A DNA stretch of 20,125 bases. Source: an uncultured Dorea sp. (GTDB lineage: Bacteria; Bacillota; Clostridia; Lachnospirales; Lachnospiraceae). Below, piece by piece: positions 6,183-15,017 of this stretch (its first letter is position 1; every line of letters starts with the position of its first letter). The notes under the pieces were generated by a model. It worked only from the letters and a program-made list of their open reading frames with translations, had not been told where the DNA came from and did no database searches. Position numbers and translations under genes: made by a program. Where the stretch lies: NCBI GenBank assembly GCA_910588745.1, contig CAJURK010000054.1, forward strand, positions 1 through 20,125, given 5' to 3'.

Positions 6183-8812
6183 TTCTTTGACACAAACGCC
6201 TTACGAACCAAATCAACCGGAATGATCAGGATTCCTAACGCCATAGATACCAGCAGCGCCTTCGCGCTTAACATGGTGGTTCCAAATACAGTGCCGCCAA
6301 TTTCAATAATAACCGTCTGGAGGATAAAGATTCCGCCCATAACCAAAATAAAGTTCTTATTCTCTCCGATATGCTCAAACAGATGAAAACGGTCGGACCG
6401 GGTATTTAAACTGTTAAAGATAATGGAATAAATAAAGAACGCAAACATAAACGTCTTCTCATACAGCTCCGGTTCGCTGCAGCCTGCCGGCGTCACAAAG
6501 TCCGTTATCCCGCCAATGTTCTCAAGAATCAGGATAGAGCCCAGTGTGATAAAGACAGAACTTGTCCCAATCGCTGATTTTATAAACCCGGTCAGAATGT
6601 TATCGGTTCTCTTTACTGGCTGGTCGTCCATATATCTGGACAGAATCGGCTCTCCGCCAAATGCCATGGCGGCAAGGGTATCCATAATCAGGTTAATCCA
6701 CAAAATCTGTACGATGGAAAACGGTTCCGTCCATCCCAGTACCGGCGCGATGATATTCATCAAAAGCGTACTGATGTTTACCGTCAACTGGAAAATCAGG
6801 AATTTCCCCACGGACTTTGCCATTGTACGGCTGTTAAGCACACAATCCTTAATGGACGTAAGGCTGTTATTTAAAATTACCACATCTCCGGCTTCCTGGG
6901 CTACCGCTGTGCCGTCCCCCATCGCAAAGCCGATATCAGACTGTTTCAAGGCCGGAGCGTCGTTCACTCCGTCTCCCGTCATTCCGCACACGTTATCAAG
7001 CTGCTGCGCAATGGACACCAAACGTTTCTTGTCCAACGGTTTCGCCCTGCTGACAACACGAAGATCGGGAAGTTTTTTCTTTAATTCTTCATCCGACATC
7101 GCTTCGAGTTCTTCGTGGGTAAGCGCCACATCTGTTTTCTCATCCTTCAGAATGCCGGCTTCTTTCGCGATTGCCACCGCTGTTTCCTCCGCGTCTCCGG
7201 TTACCATTACAACCTGGATACCCGCACGATTCAACACGCCCACAGTTTCAACCGCATCGACTCTCACGTTGTCACGCAGGCAGAGTACCGCCAGCAGAAT
7301 TTTCCGGTCTTCCTCAAACTTCGCGACAGACAGAAGTTTCATCGTCCTTTTTGCCTGCTCGTGCATCTGCTTTTCTACTTCTGCTTTTTCAGCCGCCGTA
7401 AATTCCTTTGCCTCCCCCTCTTTTGTAAGGTAGTGGGTAATTTCGTGAATCACATTCTCCGTCGCGCCCTTCCAGTAAACCGTCCCGTCCTTCAGTTCTA
7501 CTGTCGCGCACTTCTTCTCCGAATCAAAACCGCTGATTTCTTTCACCTTAGAACTGTCCGCCGCATCGGTTCCGCCGTTCGCTATGGAATACGACAAAAG
7601 CGCCCGGTCCATATTATTGCTGCCGATTGCTTTGCCTTCTGAAATCTTCGCAAGATTATTCAGCGTAATTGCTTCAAGAAACTCTGCGTTCAGGAACTTG
7701 TCAATAATTTTGCCGTCTCCCAGTATAAATTCTACCAGAGACAGATTTCCCTCTGTGATTGTTCCTGTTTTATCGCTGAAGAGTAGATTCATATACGCGG
7801 AATCAGAAAACGCCGCCTTATGGCTGACCAGAATATTCTTCTTATACATGGATTCCGTATTCATGGACTGAACCAGGCTGTTCATCATGGGAAGCCCTTC
7901 CGGTACCGCCATGATTACGATGGAAGCCATCAGCATAACGGCTTCGGCCGCCAGTAGCAAAACAAATACCGGCGTTACTGCCTGGTCGGTTCTCATCACC
8001 GTAAGCACCACTTGGAGGATACCGGCAATCGCCGCCGCAGATACGCCCAGCTTTCCAATTCCCGCCGCTACTACTTCCAGCTTAAGGCTGGAGGTATCCT
8101 TTCGCTCTTCCTCTTCATCATCTGTCAGCGCCTTATTAATCTTTCCAAGCTCCGAGGCGTCTCCAATAACGGTCGCCACCATATAAGCCTCCCCGCTTGT
8201 AACCACAGAGCCCATAAACACTTTGCTGGCAGAGGCATAATCGCAAGACTCCGCTTCTTCCATATTTACGGCCGCCGTCTTCGTTTCGTCTCTGGATTCT
8301 CCGTTTAAGGCCGCCTGGGATACTTTGACATTTCCCTCAAATACCAAACCGTCTGCCGGAACCTTATCGCCTGACTGAATCAGGACTGTATCGCCCTTCA
8401 CAATTTCGCTGGTCAGAACCTTTACCAGCTTCCCGCTCCGGATCACCTTGGCATACGTTTTATTATACTCTTCCTGGAGCGCTTCGCTCCGGGACGTATT
8501 CCGGTACTCGGACAACGTGCTGAAACCTGTCGCAAGGCCAATCGCCAGAACGATGCTGATAATCTCCACAACATCATTTTCGCCTGCAAGCGCAGGAATC
8601 ATCATTCCAAGCGCCGCAAGCGCAATCTTCAATGCCAAAGCTCCGCATAACACCTTAATCCAAATATCGTCAAACGCTCCGATAAACATAGACCACAAAG
8701 ATTCCTGCTCTTTTTTAGCAAGTTCGTTTGTTCCGTAATTCTGTTTGCTCTGTATTACCTGTTCCTCGGATAATCCCTTCTTTAGAATTTCCTTATTCAT
8801 CAAATCACTCAT
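6179..8812 (-). CDS. PMCA-type calcium-translocating P-type ATPase
   Basis: This P2-type ATPase of about 877 residues is of normal length. Counting from the ATG at 8812, the phosphorylated aspartate is D347 in FSDKTGTITEGN; the actuator loop is LNGES (about 169-173), M4 has the Ca2+-binding VPEGLP (303-308), the hinge is MTGDGVNDAPALKQSDIGFA, and M6 has LWINLIMDTLAAMAFGGEP with the Asn and Asp typical of Ca2+ pumps of the PMCA group. Ten membrane helices are expected. It would export Ca2+ from the cytoplasm using ATP. Two starts are possible: ATG 8842 with AGGA, or ATG 8812 with GAGAGG; the second gives the usual N-terminus before KKGLSEEQV. The gene is coupled to the HAD gene by a 4-base overlap. 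In a TerD-rich cluster it probably sets the Ca2+ level sensed by the TerD proteins. Confidence 0.93.
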   Translation of the reverse strand: MSDLMNKEILKKGLSEEQVIQSKQNYGTNELAKKEQESLWSMFIGAFDDIWIKVLCGALALKIALAALGMMIPALAGENDVVEIISIVLAIGLATGFSTLSEYRNTSRSEALQEEYNKTYAKVIRSGKLVKVLTSEIVKGDTVLIQSGDKVPADGLVFEGNVKVSQAALNGESRDETKTAAVNMEEAESCDYASASKVFMGSVVTSGEAYMVATVIGDASELGKINKALTDDEEEERKDTSSLKLEVVAAGIGKLGVSAAAIAGILQVVLTVMRTDQAVTPVFVLLLAAEAVMLMASIVIMAVPEGLPMMNSLVQSMNTESMYKKNILVSHKAAFSDSAYMNLLFSDKTGTITEGNLSLVEFILGDGKIIDKFLNAEFLEAITLNNLAKISEGKAIGSNNMDRALLSYSIANGGTDAADSSKVKEISGFDSEKKCATVELKDGTVYWKGATENVIHEITHYLTKEGEAKEFTAAEKAEVEKQMHEQAKRTMKLLSVAKFEEDRKILLAVLCLRDNVRVDAVETVGVLNRAGIQVVMVTGDAEETAVAIAKEAGILKDEKTDVALTHEELEAMSDEELKKKLPDLRVVSRAKPLDKKRLVSIAQQLDNVCGMTGDGVNDAPALKQSDIGFAMGDGTAVAQEAGDVVILNNSLTSIKDCVLNSRTMAKSVGKFLIFQLTVNISTLLMNIIAPVLGWTEPFSIVQILWINLIMDTLAAMAFGGEPILSRYMDDQPVKRTDNILTGFIKSAIGTSSVFITLGSILILENIGGITDFVTPAGCSEPELYEKTFMFAFFIYSIIFNSLNTRSDRFHLFEHIGENKNFILVMGGIFILQTVIIEIGGTVFGTTMLSAKALLVSMALGILIIPVDLVRKAFVSKK

Positions 8813-8952
8813 ATACACCACTGCCTCTCTAAAATATTTCATCTTCTGTTCCTGTCTGCATACAAAACCCCGCAGGGCTTTCTCGCATATGGTTTTTCAA
8901 CCTGATATACTGCTTTCATCCGGCGCGCCTTACACTGAGGGTATTTGCAGAA

Positions 8953-8979
8953 AAAGAGAAACTTATGCAGTTTCTCTTT
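8953..8979 (-). terminator. Intrinsic terminator of the yceG-telA-terD operon
   Basis: A perfect 10-bp stem AAAGAGAAAC/GTTTCTCTTT (8953-8962 with 8970-8979) with a 7-nt loop lies 16 bases beyond the last terD stop. On the minus strand the stem runs out into TTTCTCTTTTT, giving a U-rich tail. The remaining gap to 8812 must hold the Ca2+ ATPase promoter, but I see no convincing hexamer pair there. Confidence 0.8.
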
Positions 8980-8994
8980 AAAAACTATCATATA

Positions 8995-9585
8995 TTACAC
9001 ATATCGCCTGCAAAGATCTCCCAGCGACGGATCATTTGTCCCCTGTCCTACCGCGCTGAATTTCCACTCGCCATTATATCTGTATATCTCTCCAAATATC
9101 ATTGCTGTCATGCCTGAATAGTCCTCTGTGAGATTATACCTGCACATCTCCTGATTGGTTCTGCCGTCTACCAGCCTGATAAATGCGTTCCGGATCATTC
9201 CGAAATGCTGCTTTCTTGGAACTGCGTCGTAGATATTGACCACGATCACAATTTTATCATACTGCTGGGGCATATTGGCAAGGTCAATGATGATCTGTTC
9301 GTCGTCTCCGTCCCCGGCGCCGGTCAGGTTATCCCCTAAATGCTGTACCGTACCGGATCTGTGCTGTAAATTTCCAAAATATACTAAATCGCCGTTTCCG
9401 CCTAGCTTTCCGTTTTTCAGCATAACCGCCGACGCGTCGCAATCGATATCCGCCTGCTTCCCTAAATTGAAAAAACCTCTTTTCTGCGGCGCCTCATCCC
9501 AGCCTAGTCCCACCAGAACCTGGGATAATCCCGCATTTTCCTTTGTCAGGCTAACTTTCTGGCCTTTTTGTAAACGAACTGACAT
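8995..9585 (-). CDS. terD: TerD family Ca2+-binding stress protein, operon-distal copy
   Basis: The 196-residue protein is a full TerD domain: it starts LQKGQKVSLTKEN, has GLGWDEA, the first metal loop ADIDCDASA (residues 45-53; D46, D48, D50), the second loop GDNLTGAGDGDDE (84-96) and the C-terminal GEWKFSAVGQG. Compared with its two closest neighbours it has a short insert around residues 34-42, and the end reads NDPSLGDLCRRYV in place of the GGLAALC form. TerD proteins bind Ca2+ through these acidic loops (shown for Klebsiella TerD) and are thought to form membrane-associated complexes with TelA and TerC-like partners. GGAGG lies 7 bases before the ATG. It is the last gene of the operon, 17 bases after the terA-like gene. 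Confidence 0.94.
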   Translation of the reverse strand: MSVRLQKGQKVSLTKENAGLSQVLVGLGWDEAPQKRGFFNLGKQADIDCDASAVMLKNGKLGGNGDLVYFGNLQHRSGTVQHLGDNLTGAGDGDDEQIIIDLANMPQQYDKIVIVVNIYDAVPRKQHFGMIRNAFIRLVDGRTNQEMCRYNLTEDYSGMTAMIFGEIYRYNGEWKFSAVGQGTNDPSLGDLCRRYV

Positions 9586-9602
9586 ACCTGTTCCTCCTTC
9601 AT

Positions 9603-10208
9603 TTATTTGCGTCCCGGCCTCCAGTTAAGTCCCCACTGGAAAGCTCTGTCCATCGTGGCATGGCCGTCATAAAACTGAACAATCTTCTCTACACTGAACG
9701 TCTCGTCGTTCATGTTCTCAAACAATGCAAGAGCGCACATCTTCTCCCTGGAATTGTAATCATCCATCTTCACTACCAGATCTTCCGCCCCGGGATACCG
9801 GATTGTAACCGTAGCGTCCGCCTGCTGCCAACTGGCAACTCCTTCATAAATGAACGTGTATACCAAAACTCTCCGGATGTCAGAAATCTGATTTCCATTA
9901 ATCCTGAGATTCTCCCCGGCAGCAGCCGCGCCGGTTCTGTCGTCTCCGTCCAGGGATACAAACGGCGGCTGATTCAAAGAACCAAACGAATTTCCAAGCG
10001 CCTGTACGGCTCCCTTTCTTCCGTCCTTTAACTCAAACAGACAACCCAAATCCAAATCAATCCCCTGCTGTCCCCCAAACAAGCTCTTTAGCAGTCCCTG
10101 ATTCTGCGGTCTGGAATTCCAGTTTAGGTTCACAAGAATCTCTCCCAGCCCCGCGGACGCCTTTTTCTTTAAACTTACTTTCTGACCCTTCTGCAAACTG
10201 ATAGCCAT
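9603..10208 (-). CDS. TerA-like member of the TerD superfamily
   Basis: The 201-residue protein starts like its neighbours (LQKGQKVSLKKK) but diverges after residue 30. It has the TerA-type features GIDLDLGCLFELKDG (residues 49-63), KGAVQALGNSFG (65-76), SLDGDDRTG (85-93) and a C-terminal region FSVEKIVQFYDGHATMDRAF instead of GEWKFNAIGSG. These match the group annotated as TerA or tellurium resistance protein. It probably binds divalent metal and joins the same Ter complex with a distinct role. AAGGAG lies about 8 bases before the ATG. It sits between two terD copies with gaps of 13 and 17 bases, firmly inside the operon. Confidence 0.88.
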   Translation of the reverse strand: MAISLQKGQKVSLKKKASAGLGEILVNLNWNSRPQNQGLLKSLFGGQQGIDLDLGCLFELKDGRKGAVQALGNSFGSLNQPPFVSLDGDDRTGAAAAGENLRINGNQISDIRRVLVYTFIYEGVASWQQADATVTIRYPGAEDLVVKMDDYNSREKMCALALFENMNDETFSVEKIVQFYDGHATMDRAFQWGLNWRPGRK

Positions 10209-10221
10209 AAGCGCATCTCCT

Positions 10222-10803
10222 TTATTCTACATCAATGCCATAGTTGGCACACAGCGCTCCCAGTCCCCCCTGGTATCCGCTTCCTATCGCATTGAATTTC
10301 CATTCGCCGTTATTCTTATATAATTCGCCAAATACAACCGCCGTCTCAATCGAAAAGTCTTCCCCCAAATCGTATTTCAACAATTCTTCCCCCGTCGCTT
10401 CATTATAAATCCTGATAAAGGCATTATTCACCTGGCCAAAATTCTGTCTTCTTAGCTCCGGTTCATAAATGGTCGCTGTAAATGCAATCCTGGTAAGATT
10501 TTCCGGAACACTCGACAAATCAACTTTAATCTGCTCGTCGTCGCCTTCCCCCGCGCCGGTCCGGTTATCCCCCATATGCTGAACGCTTCCCGACGGATGC
10601 GCTAGATTCCCATAAAACACAAAATCTTCCTGCCTTGAAGTCTTGCCGGAATCGGTAAGCAGAAACGCAGAGGCATCCAGATCAAAATCTCCTCCCGTAT
10701 CAAACTGGTTCACATCCCAGCCTAATCCTACCACAACCTTTGACAATCCCGGATTTCCTTTCGTCAGATTTACCTTCTGTCCTTTTTGTAAACTAATCGG
10801 CAT
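10222..10803 (-). CDS. terD: TerD family Ca2+-binding stress protein, second copy
   Basis: The 193-residue canonical TerD protein has GLGWDVNQFDTGGDFDLDAS with metal ligands D39, D41 and D43, then GDNRTGAGEGDDE (78-90) and GEWKFNAIGSG near the C-terminus. An upstream in-frame ATG (10848) would overlap the previous terD gene by 31 bases; the GGAGGGAGA site points to the ATG at 10803, and the resulting MPISLQKGQKVNL matches the starts of its neighbours. It is closely similar to the copy at 10818-11399, indicating a tandem duplication. The likely role is Ca2+-dependent assembly in the tellurite/general stress response. Confidence 0.95.
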   Translation of the reverse strand: MPISLQKGQKVNLTKGNPGLSKVVVGLGWDVNQFDTGGDFDLDASAFLLTDSGKTSRQEDFVFYGNLAHPSGSVQHMGDNRTGAGEGDDEQIKVDLSSVPENLTRIAFTATIYEPELRRQNFGQVNNAFIRIYNEATGEELLKYDLGEDFSIETAVVFGELYKNNGEWKFNAIGSGYQGGLGALCANYGIDVE

Positions 10804-10817
10804 GATATCTCCCTCCT

Positions 10818-11399
10818 TTATGCTACTTCTATTCCGTAATGGCCGCACAACGCCGCAAGTCCGCCCTGAAATCCGCTTCCAATCGCGTTAAACTTCCATT
10901 CTCCGTTATGCCTGTAAATCTCTCCAACCACCACTGCCGTTTCAATGGAAAAATCTTCTCCCAAATCATACCGGATCAATTCGCTGTTATTCGACGTATC
11001 CACAATCCTGATAAAAGAATTGGAAACCTGTCCGAAGTTTTGTCTTCTCGGCTCTGCGTCGTATATTGTAACCGTAAACGCAATCCGCTCAACGTTAGAA
11101 GGAATGGCGGTAAGATCTACCTCGATCTGCTCGTCGTCTCCCTCTCCTTCTCCGGTCAAATTGTCCCCCATATGCTTTACCGCGCCGGAGGTATGCTCAA
11201 GATTTCCGTAAAAGATAAATTCTTTCTCGGTTGGACACCTGCCGTTCGCCCCCAGCATAAACGCGGCGGCGTCCAAATCAAAATCCGCGCCGGAATCAAA
11301 TGCGTTCACATCCCATCCAAGTCCCACCATAATGCTTTTCAGCCCCGGATTTTTCTTTGTCAGGTCAACCTTTTGCCCTTTCGATAAATTAATTGGCAT
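10818..11399 (-). CDS. terD: TerD family Ca2+-binding stress protein, first copy
   Basis: The 193-residue canonical TerD protein has MPINLSKGQKVDL at the N-terminus, VGLGWDVNAF, the metal loop GADFDLDAAA (37-46; D39, D41, D43), the second acidic loop GDNLTGEGEGDDE (78-90) and GEWKFNAIGSGFQGG near the C-terminus. AAGGAGG lies 9 bases before the ATG. It follows telA by about 20 bases and precedes the second terD by 14. Its sequence is the closest to typical TerD/TerE proteins, so it is probably the ancestral copy of the local expansion. Confidence 0.95.
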   Translation of the reverse strand: MPINLSKGQKVDLTKKNPGLKSIMVGLGWDVNAFDSGADFDLDAAAFMLGANGRCPTEKEFIFYGNLEHTSGAVKHMGDNLTGEGEGDDEQIEVDLTAIPSNVERIAFTVTIYDAEPRRQNFGQVSNSFIRIVDTSNNSELIRYDLGEDFSIETAVVVGEIYRHNGEWKFNAIGSGFQGGLAALCGHYGIEVA

Positions 11400-11420
11400 A
11401 ACTCATGTCCTCCTTATATA

Positions 11421-12590
11421 TTAGAATCTTGTTCCTGCTGTATTGGAGCCGTTATTCTTCCGGGTTCCCCCGTATGTATTCAGAAATTCCTGCTTAATCG
11501 TCTCTAATCTGGCGGCGTCGTCCACGCGCTGCTTTCTCGCATTCTCCTGGATTGCCCTGGTCTCGTCGATACCGTTGACAATGGTTCTCCAGGTTGTCTC
11601 TAACGTCTCAATCTTAACCGAACTTCCAGACGCCAATCTGGCGGTCATCTTGGATTGTTCCACCGTATTCCTTGCGTTCTTAATCAGCATCTCGTTCGTC
11701 TTCTTATCCAGTTCCGCCATCGATTCCGCCTGAATCTTCTGTCTCTTGAGCATAATCGCCTGGGCAAGCGCCTGCTTAAACACCGGCAGGGTAACAATAA
11801 AAGCCGAATTAATCTTGCGCACAAGGTTCATGTTGCTGAACTCCATGGTCTTAATCATTGGAATCGACTGTATGGCAATATTCTCCGCCGTGCGCAAGTC
11901 CTGCGTGCGCTGCTCTAACATCATCAGAGAATTGTTTAAACTTGCAAGTTCAAGCTGAATGGAATTGTCTCCGGTCGCCTCAAAGTCAGACTGCCTTTGG
12001 GCAATATATGCCTCTAATTCCTTACATCCCTGTTCTCCCGCCAAAATATACTTTACAAGCTCGTGATAATAATTTACATTGGCGTCAAACATTTGATCCA
12101 GCCTTCTGTTCGCCTGCTTAATCTCGCTTTCATACTGCTTAAGCTGAACATAGATCTTATCCACCTCGTCGCCCATGGTATGATATTTCTCCAGAATCTT
12201 ATCTAACTGCTTGCGCAGATTACTGAACAGCTTTCCAAAGACGCCTTTGTCCTCCCGGATCTCGTCAATGTCAAACTTTGACATGATCTTGGATAATGCC
12301 GTCAGCATCTCGCTGGAATCGTCAAGCTGACGCATATTCATGCTGTTAAGCACAATGTCGGACGCCTTAGAAACCTCCTCCGCCGCTTCAGACCCGAAAG
12401 ACACGATCGTCTCTAAATTATTCACCTCAATTGTACTGACCAGCGCATCCACCTCCTGAGATCCCACATATGTCTCGTTCATCTGCGTTCTGTCCGCGGC
12501 AATGTCAAATGGCCGTACCGTCTCTATTTCATGTTCCACTGTCGCTGCCGAAGGCGCCGCCGCCGGCATTTTGCTAAAATCAAGTCCCAT
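11421..12590 (-). CDS. telA: TelA-like toxic anion resistance protein
   Basis: The 389-residue protein belongs to the TelA/KlaA toxic-anion-resistance family (YceH in Bacillus subtilis). After MGLDFSKMPAAAPS it is almost entirely alpha-helical with long charged heptad-like stretches, including FGKLFSNLRKQLDKILEKY, IKQANRRLDQMF and KRQKIQAESMAELDKKTNEM, consistent with extended coiled coil; no membrane segment is seen. TelA proteins are thought to act with TerD proteins and TerC at the inner face of the membrane. GAGAGGG lies 7 bases before the ATG at 12590; the alternative ATG at 12620 would overlap yceG and has no ribosome site. The start lies 4 bases after the yceG stop, so the two are probably coupled. 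Confidence 0.93.
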   Translation of the reverse strand: MGLDFSKMPAAAPSAATVEHEIETVRPFDIAADRTQMNETYVGSQEVDALVSTIEVNNLETIVSFGSEAAEEVSKASDIVLNSMNMRQLDDSSEMLTALSKIMSKFDIDEIREDKGVFGKLFSNLRKQLDKILEKYHTMGDEVDKIYVQLKQYESEIKQANRRLDQMFDANVNYYHELVKYILAGEQGCKELEAYIAQRQSDFEATGDNSIQLELASLNNSLMMLEQRTQDLRTAENIAIQSIPMIKTMEFSNMNLVRKINSAFIVTLPVFKQALAQAIMLKRQKIQAESMAELDKKTNEMLIKNARNTVEQSKMTARLASGSSVKIETLETTWRTIVNGIDETRAIQENARKQRVDDAARLETIKQEFLNTYGGTRKNNGSNTAGTRF

Positions 12591-12594
12591 CTTT

Positions 12595-14859
12595 CTACCC
12601 TCTCTTAAATAGTTTATCACGCCATGACGTATGCACCGTTAACGGAACCCTCTCCCAGTCCGGAACCTGCAAATCATACATATACTCCCCGGCCTGATGT
12701 TCTTCCATTAACTTTTTATTGAAATACTTCTCAATATTATATCCGGTTGGAATAAAGAAAAGCACATCAAACCCAAGCAGATTTAAAAAAGCGGCGTAAA
12801 TCGAGTCCTCCAGGGAAACCAGAATCTCCGATACATTTATATAAATCAGTTTTGGGTTCTTTTTTGTAAAATCAAACTTCTGAATCAATCTTGCAGCTTC
12901 TTTCGGCAGATTCAGCGCAACGGAAACGATGGTATATTCCGTCCCATTTTCAAATGTTCCCCGAATGAGCCTCTGCTCAATCAGCGCTTCAATCTTATCC
13001 AGAATATGCTCCTGCATCTCTTCCCTTAAAAAACCATACTGATAAGCCGGATGGTTCTTAATCCTATTCCGCATAAGCTTTCCGTTTTTAAAAAATTCCG
13101 CCGCGTACATTTTCATAGGGTTCGGCGTTACCGGGGAGATAAAAGGCGCTTGGTTTACCACCAGCGTATCCGGCGTCATAAGCTGTTTAATAGAAATCCA
13201 GTAATTCTCAATATTCCGGTCTTTCACGCCGGACATCTTGGCGAATATAACCGGCAGGTTCACAACTCCGTCTACCGTACTGAAATTAGGCCGAAACTTC
13301 AAATCATTGTTCCATAAAATCCCGATCTCCCTGTCCATCGTCCGCAATGTGACGGCATTCGCCTTAGCAAACTGCTTGTCCCGGAATAGTCCCGAATCAT
13401 TGTACAGCAGCGAATCCAGTTCCCGCTCCGCATGATAGGCGGCCGTTCCAATATGTAGCTGCGCGTTCTGCTCGGGAAATTGATTCACCGCCATCGAAAC
13501 CGGATGATGAATCTCATATAACAGGGAATCCTCCAGACAGCACGGCGTATTCAGATTAGGACATAATATCAGCACATCCGCGGGAAGCCTGGCAAAGCAC
13601 TTCATCAGCAGCGCTTCATTCGCGTCTTTGCAGCCGCCCATATAGATAAAGCACCCTGTCTGCGGCAGCTTCCAATTCCCAAACAGCCTGTCCTTGTACC
13701 GGTTTATCCAGCAGAGCAGATACACTGCTTTATTCAGCAGGCGGTTTCTGTTCATCCCTTCTTTTTCTGACTCTTCCGTCATAACTTCCGCAAATGCCCG
13801 TACCAGCAGACCTCTGAGCTGCCCGCTTGCAGGATGCTGTATATTTCCCTGCAGACCGGCAAGCATCTGGCTGACACTGCTGTAATTCCCTCTTTGGATC
13901 CGCGCAATCTCATCCGGCGTCGGCTTCGGCACTTCCTCATTTACGATAACGACCTTTCTCTTCTCATTTACCATGGACAGATAAAACTGATACAGCTCAT
14001 TCACATAGGTGAGTTTGTCCCAGACGCCGCTGATCCTGCAGTAGCAGTTATAAAACATATCCTCCCGGTCTCCTCTTGCCGCCGGCGGCTTCAGAATATC
14101 TGAAAGACCTTTTCCTTCGGCCCAGGCGTTTGTGCAGTTAGCAATGCCCGCCCCGGTTCCGAAAATCTTCCGGTTCCGTTCCGCTTCCTCAGCTTCGCCA
14201 AGCAGCGTCTTCAGCGAAAAATCTTTTGGAAATTCCCTGCCCTCCGGCGCGTCATATTCGATGGATTTTTCTGAATTTGGATCCAGTTTTCGATAGTCCG
14301 CGTCTCCGCGCGGCTGTAGAAGGATTACATCGCATCCCGCATCCGCCAGAATCGTAATAAGCATAAATTCATAACTGCTGACCGTCCCGCAATACAGTAT
14401 CTTGGGAACTTCGTCCTGTCCAAGACGGTTCACAATCCGTTCAAATTTATAGTATAACCAGCACATAAACTTAATATATGCATTCTTTAGCATATTATCT
14501 GTCTTGCCGGTATCTTTTAGTTCCTTTAAAGTCTCATAAACCGCATGAGCCACAAATCCCCGCTGTTCTACGTTCATTCTTGGAAGCCACTTTTTCAGGG
14601 ATGATGAGATAAACTCTTCATTTAACTGAAACTCCAGCCCCATCATTTCGCTGTAATAAGACAGATTCCCTTCGGTAGGGTTCGCAATCTTCCCTTCAAT
14701 GATTACGCCCGTTCTGCGGGCGGCGTCATAGTACCGATATATGAATCCTCGGATATCATCCGAAATGCGATTAATTCTGTAAAAATATACTCCTCTGTCC
14801 CTGCGCCTGCTCAATTCCACAAAAAAATCATCCAGGCTCTGAACTCTCTTTCTGTCCAT
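12595..14859 (-). CDS. yceG: YceG family protein with two related halves
   Basis: The 754-residue product matches the YceG family encoded beside telA and terD genes in Firmicutes, proposed as a component of the Ter biosynthetic module; the B. subtilis protein is clearly shorter (about 540 residues from memory). Two segments look related: residues 121-185 (KNAYIKFMCWLYYKFERI...VPKILYCG...GCDVILLQPRG) and 370-436 (NKAVYLLCWINRYKDRLF...TGCFIYMGG...ADVLILCPN), each a helix followed by an alpha/beta Rossmann-like unit. A C-terminal region of about 150 residues ends with FDVLFFIPTGYNIEKYF and the basic SWRDKLFKRG. There is no membrane helix. AGGAG lies 7 bases before the ATG. It is the first gene of the operon, behind the promoter at 14942-14970; catalytic activity is unproven. 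Confidence 0.87.
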   Translation of the reverse strand: MDRKRVQSLDDFFVELSRRRDRGVYFYRINRISDDIRGFIYRYYDAARRTGVIIEGKIANPTEGNLSYYSEMMGLEFQLNEEFISSSLKKWLPRMNVEQRGFVAHAVYETLKELKDTGKTDNMLKNAYIKFMCWLYYKFERIVNRLGQDEVPKILYCGTVSSYEFMLITILADAGCDVILLQPRGDADYRKLDPNSEKSIEYDAPEGREFPKDFSLKTLLGEAEEAERNRKIFGTGAGIANCTNAWAEGKGLSDILKPPAARGDREDMFYNCYCRISGVWDKLTYVNELYQFYLSMVNEKRKVVIVNEEVPKPTPDEIARIQRGNYSSVSQMLAGLQGNIQHPASGQLRGLLVRAFAEVMTEESEKEGMNRNRLLNKAVYLLCWINRYKDRLFGNWKLPQTGCFIYMGGCKDANEALLMKCFARLPADVLILCPNLNTPCCLEDSLLYEIHHPVSMAVNQFPEQNAQLHIGTAAYHAERELDSLLYNDSGLFRDKQFAKANAVTLRTMDREIGILWNNDLKFRPNFSTVDGVVNLPVIFAKMSGVKDRNIENYWISIKQLMTPDTLVVNQAPFISPVTPNPMKMYAAEFFKNGKLMRNRIKNHPAYQYGFLREEMQEHILDKIEALIEQRLIRGTFENGTEYTIVSVALNLPKEAARLIQKFDFTKKNPKLIYINVSEILVSLEDSIYAAFLNLLGFDVLFFIPTGYNIEKYFNKKLMEEHQAGEYMYDLQVPDWERVPLTVHTSWRDKLFKRG

Positions 14860-14941
14860 ATCCTATCTCCTGACAGCTATAGCAAAAAGCATCAAAATAC
14901 CTTTCTTTATCATCCCTTCGGGGGACGCTGTACTAAGTATG

Positions 14942-14970
14942 ATTCTAGCACAGAAATCCGGACATTACAA
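14942..14970 (-). promoter_or_regulatory. Promoter of the yceG-telA-terD operon
   Basis: The minus strand has TTGTAA (14965-14970), a 17-base spacer and TAGAAT (14942-14947), with TG one base before the -10 (extended -10). The start would be near 14935, giving a leader of about 75 nt that contains a small hairpin with a CCC/GGG stem (about 14912-14925). The rest of the 158-base gap holds no terminator I can defend, so read-through from the protease gene is possible. Confidence 0.7.
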
Positions 14971-15017
14971 GTTTTACTCATAGCGCGAAGGTATCCCATG
15001 CCGCCTGTGTTACTGTT

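Noticed and set aside
6516..7433. 305-residue plus-strand open frame opposite the Ca2+ ATPase
   Set aside because: It is a shadow of the ATPase gene on the other strand, with no ribosome site or family resemblance.
10804..10848. Start of the second terD at 10848
   Set aside because: It overlaps the preceding terD and adds residues absent from paralogues; the GGAGGGAGA site serves 10803.
12591..12620. TelA start at ATG 12620
   Set aside because: It would overlap the end of yceG and lacks a ribosome site; GAGAGGG points to the ATG at 12590.
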